64,000 bases of DNA from CAWDZK01 sp963807005 (GCA_963807005.1 CAWDZK010000006.1:310001-374000); one strand, 5' to 3'; numbered from the stretch's first letter, positions 48,182-56,639 are shown. Notes: generated by a model from the letters alone, not told the origin. Translations and numbers: made by a program.

Positions 48182-49390
48182 TCAGCGAGCCTCGGCGAGC
48201 AGCTCGTGCAGCCGGTTCACGCCCTCGACCAGGTCCTCGTCGCCCAGCGCGTACGACATCCGGACGTAGCCCGGCGTGCCGAACGCCTCACCCGGCACGA
48301 TCGCCACCTCGACCTCGTCCAGCACCAGCTCGCACAGCTCCGCACTGGTGGTGGGGGTCCGCCCGCGGATCGACCCGCCGAGCACGCCCTTGACCGAGGG
48401 GTAGACGTAGAACGCGCCGAAGGGCTCGGGGCACTCGATGCCCGGGATGTCGCGCAGCATCTTCACGATGGTCTGCCGGCGGCGGTCGTACACCTCGCGC
48501 ATGCTCGCCACGGCCGACAGGTCGCCCTGCACGGCGGCCAGGGCAGCGACCTGGCTGACGTTGGCGACGTTCGAGGTGGCGTGCGACTGGAGGTTGGTGG
48601 CCGCCTTGACGACGTCGGCCGGCCCGATCAGCCAGCCCACCCGCCAGCCGGTCATCGCGTACGTCTTGGCCACCCCGTTGACGACCACGCAGCGGTCGGC
48701 CAGCTCCGGCACGAGCGTCGGCATCGAGGCGAACCTGGCGTCGCCGTAGACCAGGTGCTCGTAGATCTCGTCGGTGACCACCCAGATGCCGCGCTCGACG
48801 GCCCACCGCCCGATCGCCTCGACCTGCTCGGGGGAGTAGACGGCACCGGTGGGGTTCGAGGGGGAGACGAAGAGCAGCACCTTCGTCCGCGCCGTTGTGG
48901 CCGCATCCAGCTGCTCCACCGACGCGAGGTAGCCGCTGGCCTCGTCGGTCAGGACCTCCACCGGGACGCCGCCGGCCAGCCGGATCGACTCGGGGTACGT
49001 GGTCCAGTACGGCGCGGGCAGCAGCACCTCGTCGCCCGGGTCGAGCAGGGTGGCGAAGGCCTCGTAGACCGCCTGCTTGCCGCCGTTGGTCACGAGGACC
49101 TGGCCGGGGGTCACCGCGAACCCCGAGTCACGGGCCGTCTTGGCCGCGACGGCCTCCTTGAGCTGCGGCAGGCCGCCGGCGGGGGTGTAGCGGTGCCATC
49201 TCGGGTCGTGGCAGGCCGCGGCCGCCGCCTCGACGATGTAGTCCGGGGTGGGGAAGTCCGGCTCCCCCGCGCCGAAGCCGATCACCGGCCGGCCGGCCGC
49301 CTTGAGGGCCTTCGCCTTCGCGTCCACGGCCAGCGTCGCGGACTCGGTGATGGCGCCGATGCGGCGGGACACCCGGCTCTGCGTCGTCAT
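48182..49390 (-). CDS. aspC: Aspartate aminotransferase (class I, subgroup I-gamma)
   Basis: PLP enzyme of 402 aa that interconverts aspartate and 2-oxoglutarate with oxaloacetate and glutamate. Marks are RPVIGFGAGEPDFPTPDYIV, the PLP-lysine motif VAKTYAMTGWRVGW, FVSPSNPTGAVYSP, and the substrate-binding arginine in PGYVRMSYAL. The frame continues upstream through the tRNA-Trp region, but the ATG at 49390 gives the normal N-terminus. It is transcribed away from the tRNA-Trp/secE operon. Confidence 0.94.
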   Translation of the reverse strand: MTTQSRVSRRIGAITESATLAVDAKAKALKAAGRPVIGFGAGEPDFPTPDYIVEAAAAACHDPRWHRYTPAGGLPQLKEAVAAKTARDSGFAVTPGQVLVTNGGKQAVYEAFATLLDPGDEVLLPAPYWTTYPESIRLAGGVPVEVLTDEASGYLASVEQLDAATTARTKVLLFVSPSNPTGAVYSPEQVEAIGRWAVERGIWVVTDEIYEHLVYGDARFASMPTLVPELADRCVVVNGVAKTYAMTGWRVGWLIGPADVVKAATNLQSHATSNVANVSQVAALAAVQGDLSAVASMREVYDRRRQTIVKMLRDIPGIECPEPFGAFYVYPSVKGVLGGSIRGRTPTTSAELCELVLDEVEVAIVPGEAFGTPGYVRMSYALGDEDLVEGVNRLHELLAEAR

Positions 49391-49478
49391 GCGACCATGC
49401 TCCCACCCGGCCGCTCGGCGACGGAGCCCCGGACCGACGGGCGGGCCGGTCGGCCGCCACCCCCAGGGCCCGCGCCGG

Positions 49479-49509
49479 TTCGACCGACCCCTCTCCCTGT
49501 GCGTAGACT
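49479..49509 (+). promoter_or_regulatory. Candidate promoter for tRNA-Trp/secE/nusG
   Basis: A -35-like TTCGAC (49479-49484) and a -10-like TAGACT (49504-49509) with a 19-bp spacer, about 88 nt before tRNA-Trp. The spacer is slightly long. The transcript probably runs through tRNA-Trp into secE and nusG, a linkage common in actinobacteria. Confidence 0.4.
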
Positions 49510-49596
49510 CAGCCCTTCGGAGGCCCGGAGCCCCTCGCGCCAGCGCGCCCGGAAACGGACGATTGCCACGCGTGCAGGCCGGTTCTGAGCCCCCGA

Positions 49597-49669
49597 AGGG
49601 TCGTAGCTCAATTGGTAGAGTTCCGGTCTCCAAAACCGGCGGTTGGGGGTTCGAGTCCCTCCGGCCCTG
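49597..49669 (+). tRNA. tRNA-Trp (CCA)
   Basis: 73-nt tRNA with acceptor AGGGTCG/CGGCCCT, anticodon stem CCGGT/ACCGG, anticodon CCA at 49630-49632 and discriminator G. The D-stem closes with a G-U pair (GAGT in place of GAGC). No CCA is encoded at the 3' end. It lies 86 bp before secE. Confidence 0.94.
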
Positions 49670-49755
49670 CGAGGAACCAGCCCCCGCCAGCAGGCGGAGC
49701 GGGTCCCTCAGGCGCACCCGACGTGCGCGACGTACCGACCGACAGGTGGAGTGAG

Positions 49756-49989
49756 ATGACAGAGACGCGGGTTCCCGCGCGGGACCATGAGGCGCGCAAG
49801 CCTCTCCCGGCTCGCATCTCGCTGTTCTACCGGCAGGTCATCGCCGAGCTGCGCAAGGTCATCTGGCCGACCCGCAAGGAGCTGGTGACCTACACGAGCG
49901 TCGTGATCGTCTTCGTGCTCGTCGTGATCGCCTACGTCACGGTGCTGGACTTCGGCTTCAGCAAGGGGATCCTCGCGATCTTCGGCTAG
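49756..49989 (+). CDS. secE: Preprotein translocase subunit SecE
   Basis: Single-helix SecE (77 aa), which stabilises the SecY channel. The amphipathic region FYRQVIAELRKVIWPTRKEL is followed by one membrane helix (about residues 49-68). ATG follows GGTGGAGTGAG, a usable ribosome site. The order tRNA-Trp, secE, nusG, rplK, rplA is the standard bacterial block. Confidence 0.96.
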   Translation: MTETRVPARDHEARKPLPARISLFYRQVIAELRKVIWPTRKELVTYTSVVIVFVLVVIAYVTVLDFGFSKGILAIFG

Positions 49990-50068
49990 CCGCCGCCCGC
50001 TGCCGTTCCACCGCTTCACCCGCCCCACCCGCCCCACCCGCATCGACCACCGGGAAGTGACCGTCACC

Positions 50069-50977
50069 GTGTCCGAGACCACCAGCGCCGACCACGCGCC
50101 GGAGCTCGACGAGCAGGCCGCCGCGCCCGCCGCCGACGCCGCACCCGCCGCCGAGGAGTCGACCGCTGCCGAGGCCGAGGTGGCGGAGGACCAGGCTGAG
50201 GCGGAGGTGGCCGACGCCGGGACTGAGGTCGAGCGTCCCGAGGCGACCGCCGAGCCGGCTGCGTCCGGCGACGAGCCCTCAGACACCGCCGAGCCCGCCG
50301 ACACCGCCGAGGCCCCCGACACCGCCGAGGGCTCCGACACCGCCGAGCCCGTCGCGGCGGACCCGGGGCAGGCAGACGTCGCCGCCGAGGCGGAGGAGGA
50401 GGTCGACCCGGTCGAGGAGATGCGCGCGGCGCTGCGCCGGGCGCCGGGCGAGTGGTACGTCGTGCACTCCTACGCCGGCTACGAGAACCGGGTGAAGACC
50501 AACCTCGAGACCCGTACCAGCTCGCTCAACATGGAGGACTTCATCTTCCAGGTCGAGGTGCCGCAGCGCGAGGAGAGCGTGGTCAAGAACGGCCAGCGCA
50601 AGATGGTCAAGCAGAACGTGCTCCCGGGCTACGTGCTGGTACGGATGGACCTCACCGACGAGTCGTGGGGCGCCGTGCGCAACACCCCCGGCGTGACGGG
50701 GTTCGTGGGCCACACCCACCGCCCGTCGCCGCTCACCCTCGACGAGGTCCTGAAGTTCCTCGCCCCCGAGGCGGAGAAGAAGGAGAAGGTCGTCGAGGCT
50801 CGCCCGGCGGACTTCGAGGTCGGCGAGAGCGTCACCGTCATGGACGGTCCGTTCGCCACGCTGCCGGCGTCGATCAGCGAGATCCACGCCGACTCGCAGA
50901 AGCTCAAGGTGCTGGTGTCGATCTTCGGCCGGGAGACGCCCGTCGAGCTGTCGTTCAACCAGGTGCAGAAGATCTAG
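50069..50977 (+). CDS. nusG: Transcription termination/antitermination factor NusG
   Basis: NusG of about 302 aa: the NGN domain begins near residue 130 (RAPGEWYVVHSYAGYENRVK) and the KOW domain is near the end (DFEVGESVTVMDGPFATLPA). The first 125 residues are an Ala/Glu/Asp-rich, probably disordered arm with DTAE repeats, much longer than in E. coli (181 aa) but of a type seen in actinobacteria. A GTG at 50057 is also in frame, but GGGAAG at 50052-50057 touches it and has good spacing (11 nt) to the GTG at 50069, which is preferred. The acidic arm is noted as a finding. Confidence 0.95.
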   Translation: MSETTSADHAPELDEQAAAPAADAAPAAEESTAAEAEVAEDQAEAEVADAGTEVERPEATAEPAASGDEPSDTAEPADTAEAPDTAEGSDTAEPVAADPGQADVAAEAEEEVDPVEEMRAALRRAPGEWYVVHSYAGYENRVKTNLETRTSSLNMEDFIFQVEVPQREESVVKNGQRKMVKQNVLPGYVLVRMDLTDESWGAVRNTPGVTGFVGHTHRPSPLTLDEVLKFLAPEAEKKEKVVEARPADFEVGESVTVMDGPFATLPASISEIHADSQKLKVLVSIFGRETPVELSFNQVQKI

Positions 50978-51052
50978 CCGAAGCCCCCGCAACCCCGCAC
51001 CCGCTGCCGCAGCGGGGCGCACCATCCCCAGAAGGAACGAAGGACCCGGACC

Positions 51053-51487
51053 ATGCCTCCCAAGAAGAAGCTCGCAGCGGTCATCAAGCTGCAGATCCAG
51101 GCCGGCGCGGCCACCCCGGCTCCGCCGGTCGGCCCGGCGCTGGGCCAGCACGGCGTCAACATCATGGAGTTCTGCAAGGCCTACAACGCCGCGACCGAGT
51201 CGCAGCGGGGCCAGATCGTCCCCGTGGAGATCTCGGTCTTCGAGGACCGGTCGTTCACCTTCATCACCAAGACGCCGCCGGCCGCCCGACTGATCCTGGC
51301 CGCCGCCGGCGTCGAGAAGGGCTCGGGCGAGCCGCACAAGACCAAGGTCGCCCGGCTGACCCGCGACCAGGTCCGGGCCATCGCCGAGACCAAGATGCCC
51401 GACCTCAACGCCAACGACCTGGACGCCGCCGAGAAGATCATCGCCGGCACCGCCCGCCAGATGGGCATCACGGTCGAGGGCCACTGA
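51053..51487 (+). CDS. rplK: 50S ribosomal protein L11
   Basis: Ribosomal protein uL11 (144 aa) of the GTPase-associated centre. KLQIQAGAATPAPPVGPALG and GVNIMEFCKAYN are at the N-terminus, and the rRNA-binding C-domain has TKVARLTRDQVRAIAETKMP. The ATG has AGAAGGAACGAAGG upstream. It forms an operon with rplA (97 bp later). Confidence 0.98.
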   Translation: MPPKKKLAAVIKLQIQAGAATPAPPVGPALGQHGVNIMEFCKAYNAATESQRGQIVPVEISVFEDRSFTFITKTPPAARLILAAAGVEKGSGEPHKTKVARLTRDQVRAIAETKMPDLNANDLDAAEKIIAGTARQMGITVEGH

Positions 51488-51584
51488 GCCAAGCACCACC
51501 AGCACCACCGTGGGAGGGCCGAGCGCGGCCCGACGTACCACGCCTCCCGGTGAGCACCCGCCCACCCGAACCGCAGGAGCAGCA

Positions 51585-52310
51585 GTGAAGCGCAGCAAGT
51601 CCTACCGCGCGGCCGCCGAGAAGATCGACGCCGACGCGCTGTACGCCCCCCTGGCCGCCGTCCGGCTGGCCAAGCAGACGTCCCCGACGACGTACGACGC
51701 GACCGTCGAGGTCGCCATGCGCCTGGGCGTCGACCCGCGCAAGGCCGACCAGATGGTGCGCGGCACCGTGAACCTCCCGCACGGCACCGGCAAGACCGCC
51801 CGGGTCCTGGTCTTCGCCACCGGTGAGCGTGCCGAGCAGGCTCTCGCGGCGGGCGCCGACATCGTCGGCGACGACGCCCTGATCGAGGAGGTCAACAAGG
51901 GCCGCCTCGACTTCGACGCGGTCGTGGCCACCCCGGACCTCATGGGCAAGGTCGGTCGTCTCGGCCGGGTCCTCGGCCCGCGCGGCCTGATGCCGAACCC
52001 CAAGACCGGCACGGTCACCCCGGACGTCGCGAAGGCGGTCGCCGACATCAAGGGCGGCAAGATCGAGTTCCGGGTCGACCGGAACGCCAATCTGCACTTC
52101 ATCATCGGCAAGACGTCCTTCGACGAGACCCAGCTGGTCGAGAACTACGCCGCCGCGCTCGACGAGGTCCTTCGGCTCAAGCCGTCGGCCGCCAAGGGCC
52201 GGTACATCCGCAAGGCCACCATGAGCACGACCATGGGGCCCGGCATCCAGCTCGACCCGAACCGCACCCGTGCCCTGCTCGAGGACACGGAGCAGGCCTC
52301 CGTCTCCTAG
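51585..52310 (+). CDS. rplA: 50S ribosomal protein L1
   Basis: Ribosomal protein uL1 (241 aa), component of the L1 stalk and often the translational repressor of the rplKA operon. It has KADQMVRGTVNLPHGTGKTA, LMGKVGRLGRVLGPRGLMPN and PKTGTVTPDVAKAV. The GTG at 51585 has GGAGCAGCA upstream; the longer open frame before it is not used. The stop overlaps the next gene's GTG by one base. Confidence 0.98.
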   Translation: MKRSKSYRAAAEKIDADALYAPLAAVRLAKQTSPTTYDATVEVAMRLGVDPRKADQMVRGTVNLPHGTGKTARVLVFATGERAEQALAAGADIVGDDALIEEVNKGRLDFDAVVATPDLMGKVGRLGRVLGPRGLMPNPKTGTVTPDVAKAVADIKGGKIEFRVDRNANLHFIIGKTSFDETQLVENYAAALDEVLRLKPSAAKGRYIRKATMSTTMGPGIQLDPNRTRALLEDTEQASVS

Positions 52311-53152
52311 TGGGCCGCCGGGTCGTGCTCGTCCTCTCCTCGCTGGTCGTGGTGCTCGCGCTCGCGGCCGGCGGGTGGCTGCTGGACCCGGCCGGCTCGC
52401 GCGAGCCTGCCGCCCCGGCCGCCAAGGTCCGGACCGTCGCCGGGGCCGAGCTGTTCGACTCGGTCACCGCGCGGATGGTGCAGGAGGGCTCGGCGACCTA
52501 CACCTTCTCCGGCAGCGCCGGCGGCGGCGAGGCCCGGTCGGGCTACGGCAGCCTGCGCTTCCTGCCGGTGGACGAGGTCGGCCGCGCCTACGACGGCAAC
52601 GTCAGGCTGCGGTCGAACGCCACCGGTGAGTTCCGCGCGGTGCTGCTCCCGGACGTCGTGTACCTCGCCATCCCGCCGGCCAAGGGCATCCCGCGCAGCA
52701 AGCCCTGGCTGCGGGTGTCCGGCGTGCCGCGGACCGACCTCGGGCGCGCGCTGGGCCCGATGGCCGAGCAGCTCCGCGCCGCGTTCGACCCCAACGAGTG
52801 CCTCGCTCTGCTGCGGGCAGCCGCCCGGGTCGAGGTGGTCGGGCCGGGCTCCGTCGAGGGTGTTGCGACCACCGAGTACCGGGCGAGCGTCCCGCTGCGC
52901 CGGGCGCTGGACGTGGTCAAGGACCCCGCCGTCGGGGAGCAGTACCGGACGATGCTCGAAGCCGGCGTGCGGACGCTGCGCTTCGAGCTGTGGCTGGACG
53001 GGGACGGTCTCCCGCGGAGGCTGCACGCGGATGTCCCGGGCGCGCAGGCGGTCTACAGCGTGACCGGGGTGTACCGCCGGTGGGGGGAGCCGGTGGGCAT
53101 CACCGCGCCGAAGGCCAAGCAGGTCTTCGACGCCGACCGGATCAAGGGCTGA
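52310..53152 (+). CDS. Secreted LppX/LprG-like protein of unknown function
   Basis: Exported protein of 280 aa with one N-terminal hydrophobic segment (residues 4-26), no lipobox cysteine, and a mature part rich in beta strands (SATYTFSGSAGGGEARSG, then RSNATGEFRAVLLPDVVYL). The layout resembles the LppX_LprAFG/LolA-like family of lipid carriers, though I cannot be sure. The GTG shares one base with the rplA stop (TAGTG), so it is coupled to ribosomal protein translation, an odd place for an envelope protein. It separates rplA from the L10 leader. Confidence 0.75.
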   Translation: MGRRVVLVLSSLVVVLALAAGGWLLDPAGSREPAAPAAKVRTVAGAELFDSVTARMVQEGSATYTFSGSAGGGEARSGYGSLRFLPVDEVGRAYDGNVRLRSNATGEFRAVLLPDVVYLAIPPAKGIPRSKPWLRVSGVPRTDLGRALGPMAEQLRAAFDPNECLALLRAAARVEVVGPGSVEGVATTEYRASVPLRRALDVVKDPAVGEQYRTMLEAGVRTLRFELWLDGDGLPRRLHADVPGAQAVYSVTGVYRRWGEPVGITAPKAKQVFDADRIKG

Positions 53153-53199
53153 CGGCCACTCCCGCTCCCTCCCCCCGTCCCGATTTGGCCCACGGCCGC

Positions 53200-53366
53200 A
53201 CCTGGCCGTACGCTGGCCGCTGCCACAGACCGCCGGTCGCCACTCCCGCAAGGAAGTGGCCGAAGGCCCCGCGACATGCGGGCGGCCCGCGCAGGTGCAG
53301 CCAGGCCAGCAGTCCGGCTCGTTCGCGAGCCGACCGTCACGCCCCGTCGCTCCTGCGTCGGGGCGT
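53200..53366 (+). ncRNA. L10-type ribosomal leader (rplJ 5' region)
   Basis: The 268-bp gap before rplJ holds no gene. It includes the stretch gcgcaggtgcagcc (near 53290-53303), which matches the loop region of L10 leaders as I recall them, a UUCG-loop hairpin (cggctcg/cgagccg, 53315-53332) and a second GC-rich hairpin (cgccccg/cggggcg, 53340-53365) that could act as an attenuator. L10(L12)4 binding to this leader is the known autoregulation of rplJL. The exact boundaries are uncertain. Confidence 0.55.
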
Positions 53367-53420
53367 TCGTACGTCCGGGGGAGTTCCCCGGCGCACGAGA
53401 CGGAAGGAGGCCGGCCACGA

Positions 53421-54134
53421 ATGGCGAGGCCTGACAAGGCGGCCGCAGTCGCCGAGCTGACGGAGGAGTTCCGCAGCTCCAGCGCGGCCGTGCTCACCGA
53501 GTACCGCGGGCTCTCCGTGGCTCAGCTCAAGGAGCTGCGCCGGTCGCTCGGCTCGGACACGTCCTACGCCGTGGTGAAGAACACGCTGACCAAGATCGCG
53601 GCCCGCGAGGCCGGGGTCGTCGCCTTCGACGGCATGTTCCAGGGGCCGTCGGCCATCGCCTTCGTCAAGGGCGACCCGGTCGAGGCGGCCAAGGGTCTGC
53701 GTGACTTCGCCAAGGCTCACCCCCTGCTCGTGATCAAGGGCGGTGTGCTGGACGGCAAGTCCCTCACGCCGGCCGAGCTCGCGAAGCTCGCCGACCTCGA
53801 GTCGCGCGAGGTCCTGCTCGCCAAGATGGCGGGCGCCCTGCAGGCGTCGTTGCAGAACGCCGTCTCGCTGTTCGCTGCGCCGCTGGCGCAGACCGCGCGC
53901 GTTCTCGACGCGCTGCGGCAGAAGGCCGAGCAGGACCCCACGGTCCTGGCTGGTGGAGCCGGCGCAGCTGCGCCGGCGGCCGCCGAGCCCGAGGCGGAGG
54001 ACGCTGCGCCCGCGCAGGACTCCGCCGAGGAGGCCGCTCCGACGCAGCCCGCTGCCGAGGAGACCACCCCCGAGGCGGTAGCCGAGGAGAGCACGACCAC
54101 CGAGGCAGCCGCCGAGGAGACCACCGAGGGCTGA
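53421..54134 (+). CDS. rplJ: 50S ribosomal protein L10
   Basis: Ribosomal protein uL10 (237 aa), base of the L7/L12 stalk. The RNA-binding domain shows AVLTEYRGLSVAQLKELRRS and YAVVKNTLTKIAAREAG; the C-terminal helix binds L7/L12. After residue 178 comes an Ala/Glu/Thr-rich acidic tail (about 60 residues), longer than in most bacteria. ATG follows GGAAGGAGG. The gene is 54 bp before rplL. Confidence 0.97.
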   Translation: MARPDKAAAVAELTEEFRSSSAAVLTEYRGLSVAQLKELRRSLGSDTSYAVVKNTLTKIAAREAGVVAFDGMFQGPSAIAFVKGDPVEAAKGLRDFAKAHPLLVIKGGVLDGKSLTPAELAKLADLESREVLLAKMAGALQASLQNAVSLFAAPLAQTARVLDALRQKAEQDPTVLAGGAGAAAPAAAEPEAEDAAPAQDSAEEAAPTQPAAEETTPEAVAEESTTTEAAAEETTEG

Positions 54135-54188
54135 TCGGCACAGCCGCCGAGTTCCACAGCCAGACCACCGAAGGAAGGACCCGCCACC

Positions 54189-54581
54189 ATGGCGAAGCTC
54201 AGCACCGACGATCTCCTCGAGTCGTTCAAGGAGATGACCCTGATCGAGCTCTCGGAGTTCGTGAAGCAGTTCGAGGACACCTTCGGCGTCACCGCGGCCG
54301 CGCCGGTCGCCGTGGCCGCCGCGCCCGCCGCCGGCGGTGGCGCAGGTGCCGCCGAGGACGAGGCCGCGCAGGACGAGTTCGACGTCATCCTCGAGTCGGC
54401 CGGCGACAAGAAGATCCAGGTCATCAAGGAGGTGCGCTCGCTCACCAGCCTGGGCCTCAAGGAGGCCAAGGACCTGGTGGACGGCACCCCGAAGCCGGTC
54501 CTGGAGAAGGTCACCAAGGAGGCCGCCGACAAGGCCAAGGCCGCCCTCGAGGGCGCCGGCGCCACGGTGTCCGTCAAGTAG
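54189..54581 (+). CDS. rplL: 50S ribosomal protein L7/L12
   Basis: Ribosomal protein bL12 (130 aa) that recruits translation GTPases. The N-terminal dimerisation region TDDLLESFKEMTLIELSEFV is followed by an Ala/Gly hinge (about 38-58) and the C-terminal domain DEFDVILESAGDKKIQVIKE with KEAKDLVDGTPKPVLEKV. The ATG has GAAGGAAGG upstream. A strong hairpin follows its stop. Confidence 0.98.
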   Translation: MAKLSTDDLLESFKEMTLIELSEFVKQFEDTFGVTAAAPVAVAAAPAAGGGAGAAEDEAAQDEFDVILESAGDKKIQVIKEVRSLTSLGLKEAKDLVDGTPKPVLEKVTKEAADKAKAALEGAGATVSVK

Positions 54582-54607
54582 TACGTCTGCAGCACACCGC
54601 ACCACCA

Positions 54608-54653
54608 CCGCAGGGGCGGTGCACCCGGGCGACCGGGTGCACCGCCCCTGCGG
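54608..54653 (+). terminator. Strong hairpin terminator after rplL
   Basis: A perfect 21-bp inverted repeat (54608-54628 and 54633-54653) with a GCGA tetraloop, 27 bp after the rplL stop. It separates the ribosomal protein operon from the mce operon. Confidence 0.9.
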
Positions 54654-54749
54654 CGTTCCTGCAGGTTTCGGCCGGGTCGGCACGGCGCACAATCACCGGC
54701 GGTGGCCAGCGGCGGCCGGCACCCTCGACCCTCCGCCCACGGCACTCTC

Positions 54750-54788
54750 GCTACCAGCGCGTAACCCTGCGGACCCGCGCTCGTTAGC
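54750..54788. promoter_or_regulatory. Imperfect inverted repeat upstream of the mce operon
   Basis: gctaccagcgcg (54750-54761) and cgcgctcgttagc (54776-54788) are near complements with one extra base and one or two mismatches, separated by 14 nt. The site is 40-78 bp before the first mce gene and might be an operator or part of the promoter. No clear -35/-10 pair is seen. Confidence 0.35.
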
Positions 54789-54827
54789 CACGCGAGGAGC
54801 CGGTCTGCGCTGCGATGGGATGTTCTG

Positions 54828-55859
54828 GTGGGTGTCGAGATCGCGGTCGAGGGGCTGACCAAGTCCTTCGGACGGTCGCTCATCTGGAAGGACGTCACCC
54901 TCACCCTGCCCTCCGGCGAGATCTCGGTGATGCTGGGGCCGTCCGGCACCGGCAAGTCGGTGTTCCTCAAGACCCTGGTCGGCCTGCTCAAGCCGGACGC
55001 CGGCTCGATCGTCATCCAGGGCCGGGACCTCGTGACCCTGCGCGAGGCGGACCTCTACGAGGTCCGCAAGCTGTTCGGCGTGCTGTTCCAGGACGGCGCG
55101 CTGTTCGGCTCCATGAGCCTGTACGACAACATCGCCTTTCCCCTCCGTGAGCACACCCGCAAGAGCGAGTCCGAGGTGCGGAAGATCGTCCTCGAGAAGA
55201 TGGAGATGGTCGGCCTCCTGGGGTCGGAAGGGAAGCTCCCCGGGGAGATCTCAGGCGGCATGCGCAAGCGGGCCGGGCTGGCGCGTGCGCTGGTGCTGGA
55301 CCCGGAGATCATCCTGTTCGACGAGCCGGACTCCGGCCTCGACCCGGTCCGTACCGCCTACCTGAACCAGCTGATCGTCGACCTCAACGCCGCGATCTCG
55401 GCGACCTTCCTCATCGTCACCCACGACGTCAACACCGCGCGCACCGTGCCGGACAACATCGGCCTGCTGTACCACAAGCACCTGGCGATGTTCGGGCCGC
55501 GCGAGATGCTGCTCTCCAGCGAGGAGCCGGTGGTCCGCCAGTTCCTCAACGCCCAGCGTCAGGGCCCGATCGGCATGGCCGAGGAGAAGGACGCCGACGA
55601 GCTGGCGCAGGAGGAGGCGGAGGGCCACGAGCTGCCGCCGCTGCCGCCGATCCCGCTGCAGCTGCTCACCAGCGACAACCGGCCCCGCCCGACGCAGCGC
55701 GAGCCCGGCGCCTGGTGCCGGGAGAACGGCGTGACGGCGCCGCCCGGCTCCTTCGCCTCGCAGAACGTCTCCGCGCCGAGCGCCGGCGCCGAGCCGAACG
55801 GCTCCGGCCCGCACACCGCCGAGACGCACCGGGTGCCGCTCGAGGAGCAGTCCGCATGA
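54828..55859 (+). CDS. mceG: Mce-system ABC transporter ATP-binding protein (MceG/Mkl/MlaF-like)
   Basis: ATPase that drives the Mce lipid importer, 343 aa. Walker A MLGPSGTGKSVFLKTLVGLL, signature SGGMRKRAGLARAL, Walker B IILFDEPDSGLDPVRTAYL, and the H-loop VTHDVNTAR are intact. Residues after 250 form a long Pro/Glu-rich tail, a feature known from MceG proteins and thought to contact permease partners. In mycobacteria MceG is encoded away from the mce operons; here it is the first gene and overlaps yrbE by 4 bp. Confidence 0.93.
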   Translation: MGVEIAVEGLTKSFGRSLIWKDVTLTLPSGEISVMLGPSGTGKSVFLKTLVGLLKPDAGSIVIQGRDLVTLREADLYEVRKLFGVLFQDGALFGSMSLYDNIAFPLREHTRKSESEVRKIVLEKMEMVGLLGSEGKLPGEISGGMRKRAGLARALVLDPEIILFDEPDSGLDPVRTAYLNQLIVDLNAAISATFLIVTHDVNTARTVPDNIGLLYHKHLAMFGPREMLLSSEEPVVRQFLNAQRQGPIGMAEEKDADELAQEEAEGHELPPLPPIPLQLLTSDNRPRPTQREPGAWCRENGVTAPPGSFASQNVSAPSAGAEPNGSGPHTAETHRVPLEEQSA

Positions 55860-56629
55860 GCAACCCCGCGGTGGGGGCGCTGCGGCAGAGCGGCAACCTG
55901 TTCGCGCTCGGCCTCGACGTCCTGCGCCAGCTCCCGCGGCGGCCCTTCCAGACCAAGGAGTTCATCCAGCAGAGCTGGTTCATCGCCAGCGTGACGATCC
56001 TCCCTACCGCGCTGGTCAGCATCCCGTTCGGCGCCGTCATCGCCCTCCAGCTCGGCAACCTCACCCGGCAGCTCGGCGCACAGTCCTTCACCGGGTCCGC
56101 CAGTGTCCTCGCGGTCATCCGCGAGGCGAGCCCGATCGTCACGGCGCTGCTCATCGCCGGCGCAGGTGGCTCGGCGATCTGCGCCGACCTCGGGGCCCGA
56201 AAGATCCGCGAGGAGATCGACGCGATGGAGGTGCTCGGCATCGACCCGATCCAGCGCCTGGTGGTACCTCGCGTGCTCGCCTCGATGCTGGTGGCCGTCC
56301 TGCTCAACGGACTGGTGTCGGTCGTCGGCGTCTGCGGTGGCTACTTCTTCAACGTCATCCTCCAGGGCGGGACGCCGGGCGCCTACCTCGCCTCCTTCAC
56401 CGCGCTGGCCCAGCTACCCGACCTCTACGTGGGCGAGCTCAAGGCGCTGGTGTTCGGTGCGCTGGCCGCAATCGTGGCGTCGTACAAGGGCCTCAACGCC
56501 GGCGGCGGGCCGAAGGGCGTCGGTGACGCCGTGAACCAGTCGGTCGTCATCACCTTCATGCTGCTGTTCGTCGTCAACTTCGTCATGACCGCCGTGTACT
56601 TCCAGGTCGTTCCGCAGAAGCTCGGCTGA
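55856..56629 (+). CDS. YrbE/MlaE-family permease A of the mce operon
   Basis: First of two MlaE-type membrane permeases (257 aa, about five or six helices). It has the conserved ADLGARKIREEIDAMEVLGI region, the coupling helix for the ATPase, and VPRVLASMLVAVLLNGLVSV. ATG overlaps the ATPase stop (ATGA). In this family YrbEA and YrbEB form a heterodimer in the membrane that works with the MCE proteins. Confidence 0.94.
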   Translation: MSNPAVGALRQSGNLFALGLDVLRQLPRRPFQTKEFIQQSWFIASVTILPTALVSIPFGAVIALQLGNLTRQLGAQSFTGSASVLAVIREASPIVTALLIAGAGGSAICADLGARKIREEIDAMEVLGIDPIQRLVVPRVLASMLVAVLLNGLVSVVGVCGGYFFNVILQGGTPGAYLASFTALAQLPDLYVGELKALVFGALAAIVASYKGLNAGGGPKGVGDAVNQSVVITFMLLFVVNFVMTAVYFQVVPQKLG

Positions 56630-56639
56630 GGCGCCGTCG

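Noticed and set aside
50270..50360. Short tandem repeats that could suggest a CRISPR or VNTR
   Set aside because: The units are inside the nusG reading frame, keep the frame (DTAE repeats) and have no spacers of even length, so they are coding repeats.
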